Shown here piece by piece: positions 57,760 to 64,000 of a stretch of DNA of 64,000 bases (position 1 is the stretch's first letter; the number at the start of each line of letters is the position of its first letter). Origin of the DNA: Agaricus subrufescens (lineage: Eukaryota; Basidiomycota; Agaricomycetes; Agaricales; Agaricaceae); assembly GCA_029945375.1 (NCBI GenBank), contig CM057057.1:682001-746000 (forward strand), given 5' to 3'. The position numbers and the translations under genes were made by a program. Under the pieces are notes generated by a model. It worked only from the letters and a program-made list of their open reading frames with translations. It searched no databases and was not told the DNA's origin.

Positions 57760-60484
57760 ATGGACGTCTTCAACCCCAAAATACTCGATGCCAGCGTGCG
57801 CGACGTTGCATCGTACCTCTCCGACAATCAAAAAGTAGAGCTCTTGCTCTACGCCATCAAGAGCCTCCGCTTTGAAGGGTAAGTTTTCCGGCTTTCTGTC
57901 AGCTCCTGTCCGAGGACATAATTTGTTGTGACTCCCACAGACCCTCTAGAATAATCATTGAGAACGCGATCCAGAGCTGTCTACAAGTCACGACACTCTC
58001 GCCCGAGACCATCGCCAAGGCTAGAATCTTCCGAGCAAGGGCTAGGCTCGCCAATGGGAATCACTTTAGTGCCCAAGAAGGTGCGTGTCCTTCAGGTCCT
58101 GCTTTCCTTCATTCCTCCTGATTATCATGTCGACAGATCTGCAAGCGGCACTTGATGCTGAGCCCGACAATCCAGAAGCGAAAGCTCTTCTCCACCATCG
58201 GTCGGTAACCGTCGAAAAGGTCTGTTCGGGAGATCAAAATTCCCATCATATTGTTCATTAATTTTATGCAGCTCCTTTCCCCTTTGCCCGTCAACAAGAC
58301 CCGGTTTTCCATTGAAATCTGGCGTGAAATTGCCCTCTTCCTGCCCAGGCGGGATCTCAAATCTCTCCTATTCATCCCCCATGCGATTTCTCGGGTGGCC
58401 TCCCAGCTGCTATTCCGCGAATTGGCCTTGCACTTTGGTGATTTGAAATATAGTACTACTGATGATGATGATGCTTGGAGAAATCATGAAGCCGGCCTAG
58501 GAGCCGAGGATGCGGCGCGCCACGCTCAGCGTAGTGCTGATATTCTCACCCGTATTATAGTAGATCCCTCTTTCGCGCATTGCGTACGCACACTGCGAAT
58601 TTTTGCGTCTACTCGGGATGGTGGGCTTGCGTTCCAGACAGGTGCGAAATCACATTAATTTGGTTATTTTCATTGTTCACGGGTAAACACAGGGATGCTG
58701 ACGAATGCCTTACCAAAACTCATTAATTTACGACACGTTCACATATCTTCGGGCGCCGAGGGCCTGCCCCCGGTGTTACGTCTCCTTCAGTCAACAAACC
58801 CGACTCTGCGCGGGCTCTCGTTACAGTGTGTTTTGTGATGGTACTGTTTCCGACTGTTTCACTGATAAAATATCGTTGCAAGGTCACCCGACTGTCCGGT
58901 CGACTTATCCTTCCTTGATTTTCGCTCAATCTCCCATTTTGCGTACACGAGCCCACCCGTGCCCACAAGCACAACGAGTTCCACCCAAGCTCAGTCATCC
59001 TTACAAAATCTAATTTCCTCTAATCGTGCCACACTTCGTGCGATCAACCTCTTTATCCCGTCATGGCCATTTCCAGCGAATTCAATATCCATTCGAAACC
59101 TCACGCGAATCCATTTTGCTGGAACATTCCCGGCTATTCAAGCTGGCGTTCCAACAGGCTCAACCTTGGGAGGACCTGGGGTGTCGGGCGGAACCTATAT
59201 TCCAACCCACGCTATATCAGAATTGATTAAGCATGGTCGACAACTGGAATCGTTGACGATTGAATGCACATTACTCGAATCTGCGACATTGTCTGCTCAG
59301 TTCCGTACAGATCCTATTCCGCCGATTCAGCCGCACCCACTACCTTTCCTTCGACATTTTGCTTTTATCGTCAGAGCTCTCGGACGCCGAACAGTTGATA
59401 AGGATCTATTTCCTTCAATTACAACCTTCCTCAGAGGTCGTACTCAGTTGCAAGCACTTCAGCTGGTGGTAGATACTTCGCCTCCTCATTTTGGGGGCGT
59501 GGGTGGTATGACCAGCAGGGCCAATCTTGAAGCCGTTGGTTTTGATGCCTCCATCTGGGGTGTACTTCCAAGTCTGGGTGGATTAAAGGCAGTCAGAATG
59601 ACGTACCCTACGGACCTTGCACCAGGACTTGCAGGGTGGTTGATCCCTCGGAGCGTGACCGCCATGGGTATGGAGCTCGGTGCTCAGCGATTAAGTGCTG
59701 GGATAGATGGCGCCCCTGGTTCGGCTGGTGGGTTGAGTCAAGATATTGTGGGATTCTTTGCTGTACGCCATATATCTATTTTCTCTTCTCCACAGTTTCG
59801 TTCTAATTTGATCTTTTCTTAACACAGCAACTCAAACCGGGGTTGCCTCCTGATCTACGCTTTGTATATCTGAACGACATACCCATTTCGACGAGAATAG
59901 TACATACCATCGTTGAACATGGGTTTTCACAAGCTCGCGTGATACGGGTAGGCAGTTGGTTTTGGACGGTGGTGAGACAACCAGAAGGATATTCAAATTT
60001 GGATCATCGAAGATTATCTCAGGCGACCAACGCAACTAGTCAACCTACCCATCATCATATTCCGACTCACGCTCATGGAGGGCATTTACATGCCATCGCA
60101 TTGACTCAAGAACAATCAGGATCTGCGTCGTCGTCGTCGGCTTCGTCGGGTGCACCGCAGCCGAACCAACCACCTCATCTTCATGGGCATTCAAAAGCGC
60201 TAGCACCTCACCCATCCTCCGGTTCCACACACAATGCGATGGCTGCACCGCACAACACCTCTATGGTGTCCACTAATCCCAACGCTACTCGAGGGGTTGT
60301 AGTAGGACCAAGGCAAAGTAGCAGCGGCTCGCGATTGGAACTTGAACCTTGGCCCATGAGAAGGGTTGTGTACCATGCCGCCGAATGGTTAGAATGGCTG
60401 GGATGTGAAGAAGCTGTACTCGCTTCGTTGGGAACTACTAGAGAAGCTGAAGCCGAAGGTGTCGGTGTGGGGGTATTCCGATGA
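57760..60484 (+). CDS. TPR-like / F-box protein
   Basis: Probably a substrate-recognition subunit of an SCF ubiquitin ligase. Start MDVFNPKILDASVRDVASYL. The first part is helical and TPR-like: VELLLYAIKSLRFEG, ARIFRARARLANGNHFSAQE, DLQAALDAEPDNPEAKALLH. An F-box follows: RFSIEIWREIALFLPRRDLK, SLLFIPHAISRVASQLLFRE. The C-terminal portion has LRR-like features: NALPKLINLRHVHISSGAEG, NRATLRAINLFIPSWPF, QLESLTIECTLLESATL, LQALQLVVDTSPPHFGG. A His/Ser-rich insert (HHHIPTHAHGGHLHA, SASSSSASSGAPQ) precedes the end VVYHAAEWLEWLGCEEAVLA. Introns joined in frame include those at about 57879, 58080, 58220, 58641, 58822 and 59762. The layout is typical of Agaricomycete F-box proteins. Confidence 0.87.
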
Positions 60485-61120
60485 TGACGGAAGTTCCAAA
60501 GGGCCCGATTGATGTGATTTCATCTGGGGTTCATAGGATTCCTTTGCGTTTTGTTCTTATGCTGCTATTTCTCCAGAAAATATAGAAAACATACCTTTAG
60601 CTGTACTGTCACACAAAATCAACGTACTGGACACTGTAACTCCAATTAATAGAACGACTTATGAGGGCCGTCGAACGCTGAGGGAGCATGGGTTTGTTCC
60701 ACTTGAAAGCGCGGCGACTCGGACGAACGATAATCTTCTTTCGTAAGTAATGTCTCCATGACGTCTGGTTGACATTTGACTTGTGAAGGTTGTCTACGAG
60801 ATCGTAACAATGCATATATATATATTACAAAGTGAACGTGAATGTACGTATTACAGGCATAAATTTGCTGTTTATATTGCACTTGAATCGTTTCTATGTA
60901 ATCAACTCAATAGTGGTCAACGTACTTACCAGGTACCACAATGCAAGCGCTGGTTGACTCGTGTTACGGCTCGGCGCTCGCCGGCAACAGCTACCCTGAA
61001 ATCTCTCACAGGAAGCCGGACCTGTGGTAATAAATTAAGCTTTCGTGTATTACCATGCCCTCAAAGGTGTCAAAACTTATGATCACGCTATAAGGCTAAT
61101 ACGTATCGCGAAAGCTCATG
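60485..61120. other. Intergenic, no gene seen
   Basis: This holds the 3' flank of the F-box gene with an AATAAA-poor, T-rich end. Small frames on both strands (for example 60609-60815) are unsupported. Confidence 0.4.
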
Positions 61121-61123
61121 ACA

Positions 61124-62780
61124 TCATTCAGATACCAAAGTTAAAACAACGATATTAGAGCGCTGATGAGATTGGCTGGTGGCTGTCGAAAGCAAGCTGT
61201 GACCTGAAGTTACTCTGACGTTCTCGAGGAAGTGTGAAATTTCTATTCCGTGTACATCTGGAAAGGGGCTGTTAGTTTTTTCAAGATCATCACTGAGAAT
61301 ATTCCTTGGGATCGAAGATACCAACGAAGTCAGGTGCACTTGAAGCTCAAGTGTCATAAGGCTAAGTCTTAATGCAGATCAATTAGACCGAGAGGTGCTT
61401 TTTGTCTTCTGTGAGACGCCAGGGATAGAAAGCCAAAGTATTCTCGTAGGAAGTTTGCACGAGGAAGTCTACGAGAGCAATGCTTGGTCAGTCCCTCATG
61501 GAAATTGGTCAGTTGAAGCCAGTACTTCAACCTTATCATTACGTCAAGACAATCTCTACGTGTGGGTCGGATATATCGTTGTTCCCCGGCGCTGTTTCCT
61601 CCATACTTGTACTCCTCCCCATGATCAGGTGCCCAAAAAATGTCCGACAAGTTTCAAAAAGAAAGTGGTTGTCAAATTCAACAAAATTGGCTTTACATAT
61701 ATTAGCTGAAGAGTCTTTATTCCTGAAACTCTGCATTTAGTGTTTATAGTTTGATAACAATTTCCACCAACGAAGAAGTCAGTGTCAAGAAAATCTTGTC
61801 TCTCCATCCTGTTTCAGTGAGTTACTCCAAGGGAGTTCACCACCGATAGGAGCCTAAGATGACTGATCAATCGAAGTATCAATAGCCGGATGGACCAGCG
61901 TCATCATGATCAATATCCATGAGAGTCTTTAATAGGGCAAAATGTGAAGATAGCACCTTGACAGCTGAGCGGCCCCAACACGTGCCTTTTGGCGGTGCAA
62001 TTCTATGAGGGCGATTATCCCGATTATACATCAAACTGACACCATCAGTATTCCCGGAATGTTTACTGCTGGGGTCAGAAAGAAGATAACACACAGGGCA
62101 GGCCAGGGTCCTCACTTGATCGTAATGAAATGATATGCAGCAATGTACGTGATGCTACAAGGGGAAAAGCGGACTAATAACCACAGGTCTGAGGTGCCCA
62201 TGAGGATAAGCCCTGAATAAGCCTTAAATAAGCCAAATACCCGACAGGGTCGTCAAGGACTCTGAGTCTAGACCAGAGAAGAGCGTTAAGTTTCTGTGAT
62301 TTTCCCCGTAATCGGTGTGAACACGTATGGCTATCCAGTTTTCGGACTTCATATGAGGAAGGAGGCTTCAAGGATTTAGTTTTTAATCCCCACTTGTTGA
62401 GTTCAAACCAAAGCAAGACGAGGAGAGAATCAGCATCGTCACGTAATGTTCCGTTTACCTGTTCCCATATTCGGCCATGGTGTGTTTATCATGCAGCTGA
62501 AAGGTGATTGAATGATACTCACCAAACGAGTGATCGGCAAGACAGCCATGACGCGGTTTACAGGGAAAGTCCTGACAAAATATAGGAGTGAGTTCTAGTA
62601 ACGCGTCTGCTTGCGAGTAGTAATTACGAGCATTTCGACAAATGCACACCTGATTTTAACACCAAAAATAATCAAACCCTTCAAACTCGCTAACATAGAA
62701 GCTACGATCTCCTGGTATTCGGTCAATTTGTCAGCAAGTGGGTTAAAACTTGACATACCAGGAGGATCGTGGTGTCCCAA
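61124..62780 (-). pseudogene. Possible degraded or unresolved multi-exon gene
   Basis: Several minus-strand open segments have protein-like composition in a plausible order: MSSFNPLADKLTEYQEIVAS (62595-62780), DFPCKPRHGCLADHSFGEYH (62455-62580), LWFELNKWGLKTKSLKPPSS and LLWSRLRVLDDPVGYLAYLR (62174-62416), RTLACPVCYLLSDPSSKHSG (61879-62115), and two further stretches at 61369-61650 and 61124-61357. I could not join them convincingly and recognise no domain. It may be a real gene of unknown type, a relic or chance. Confidence 0.25.
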
Positions 62781-63342
62781 TCTGAGTGGAGCAGTAGAGA
62801 AGAAGAGAATGAAACTATTAATGAATTAATGTTGACTAAATGGTTATGACCGAGGAAGAGGGTTGCGCCAGCCACCACCATCCGTGGACGTCCTCGGTAT
62901 CGTTAGTGATTCTGCTCACAGCCAAATGCTACAAACTTGTGTCAATCAGATCGGGGTGAGTCAACTTGAGGTGATGATTAGCGGATAGATCGGGACCATA
63001 TTTGGGTATTGTGTCGGCAAATTTACTGAAGACGCGCCGGTTTGATAGCGGCGGAGAAAACGGAATAAATGGACACGCTATGCGTCAGAACGTTTGGTTA
63101 GCGCCCAATATTTGGAACTTGTTCGGAACCAATCGAAATCGAGCGGACCTGGTGGGCGGGGCTCCGCGACTGCCACTATTTTCCCACGCTTGTAGATATC
63201 GATCAACGTCGGAGTCGGAGACACTATTTAATCTTGGATTCGAACTTTTCACCTCTGGGGGAGCTTGGGATCATTGAAACAGAAGGAGCGAGTCTCGAAT
63301 AGTCTTTGGTCGTGAGTGGATACAACTAGTATCAACAGAGTG

Positions 63343-64000
63343 CTAAGCTATACCAGAAATTCTAGGCGCAAACGACGCCTCTGGTATAGCAGGTACATGC
63401 GGAACTTCTCGAATTGTACCGGTTTCTCCGAAGGACCACGTCGTAGCGTGATTAGAATGATTCCAATGCAAGGAACTGATGTTCCTCTGGCCCCTTTGTG
63501 ATTCATATGCTTGGCCACGGGCTACTCGGTACTGAATGAGTAGGTACGCAATTATCTGTATATGTTTGATAATCTAGTATTGATACGTATCAATCGTGGA
63601 CTCACCTCGATATAAGTTACCGATTCCGCAAAGAAAGGTAAGGCATCATGATTCCAAAGTGCGGCAGTCGCCAGCAGCCATATGGATTCCAGTGCATACG
63701 ACTCAATAATCATGGCCACAATATTCATGTATCCAGTAGAACCTTGACTTTTTCCTGCCACATAATGTCGATTCAATTTCTTTCACTGATTTGTGATGAT
63801 TCCATACCAATTAATTTTCTTTGTTGCAATTGCTTGTAAATAAGGCATAGAGATATCAATATGGTGCAGAATATTGTTGTGGCTCCTTGGAGGGCATTGG
63901 TTTCTGCTTGGTCGATTTTGAATGCTAGTTTACCAAGTTCTGCAGGTGATAGTATGATGTCCAGTATTGAGGTCCTTAAATTTAACCCTAGCAAAACATG
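63343..64000 (-). CDS. C-terminal part of a basidiomycete membrane protein (cut by window edge)
   Basis: Minus-strand exons read toward the left: LSPAELGKLAFKIDQAETNA and TTIFCTILISLCLIYK (63830-63985, helix); GSTGYMNIVAMIIESYALES, IWLLATAALWNHDALPFFAE, SVTYIE (63605-63750); then, across a GT-AG intron, IIAYLLIQYRVARGQAYES and a tail ending FAPRISGIA with stop at 63343. The pattern of helices, ending in an AYLLxxYRVxxG segment and a soluble tail, is typical of seven-helix Agaricomycete proteins of unknown function. The 5' part lies beyond the window. Function is not assigned. Confidence 0.65.

Overview
The window is nuclear DNA of a filamentous basidiomycete, most likely an Agaricomycete. Genes are interrupted by many short GT-AG introns of about 48-60 nt with CTNAY-like branch points. 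Several proteins are of basidiomycete-specific type: a seven-helix DUF6534-like protein, a TPR/F-box protein and a secreted Cys-containing protein. I cannot fix the genus; a Rhizoctonia-like fungus is only a guess. No tRNA, rRNA, CRISPR array or intact transposon was recognised.

Layout. 0.2-13.9 kb is dense, ordinary housekeeping sequence: secreted GH20 hexosaminidase, a WRAP53/TCAB1-type WD40 protein, a small Cys-rich protein, a J-domain protein with a probable GC-AG intron, a Ser/Thr kinase, a 1239-residue coiled-coil/proline-rich protein with MPEPN-like repeats, and MsrA. 15.8-28.1 kb holds an alpha/beta hydrolase of the proline iminopeptidase family, a Dal5-like MFS transporter, a broken duplicate of an alpha-mannosidase 3' part, and the full GH38 alpha-mannosidase. 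28.6-40 kb is a recently duplicated, plastic region. Two copies of an unrecognised secreted-protein gene lie in two homologous units (about 28.6-33.3 kb and 34.6-38.0 kb). The first unit carries a truncated GH43 arabinanase relic; a longer GH43 gene stands just after the second.

40.5-52 kb returns to conserved genes: a DUF6534-like membrane protein, complex III hinge protein QCR6 (with a 19-nt micro-exon), a class III (SIRT5-like) sirtuin divergent from an Argonaute with PAZ and PIWI domains, and a second proline iminopeptidase-like gene. 52-57.7 kb is gene-poor. 57.7-60.5 kb is a TPR/F-box protein. 61.1-62.8 kb holds only doubtful coding fragments, and the right edge cuts a membrane-protein gene.

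How they work together. Secreted or glycan-acting enzymes (GH20, GH38, GH43), peptidases and an allantoate-type permease suit a saprotrophic or plant-associated nutrient scavenger. Argonaute shows that RNA silencing is present. The most unusual content is the duplicated secreted-protein unit with its shuffled GH43 relic; its possible pore-forming nature is an inference from composition only. Exon joins quoted below were worked out by hand from splice sites and reading frame and have no transcript support.
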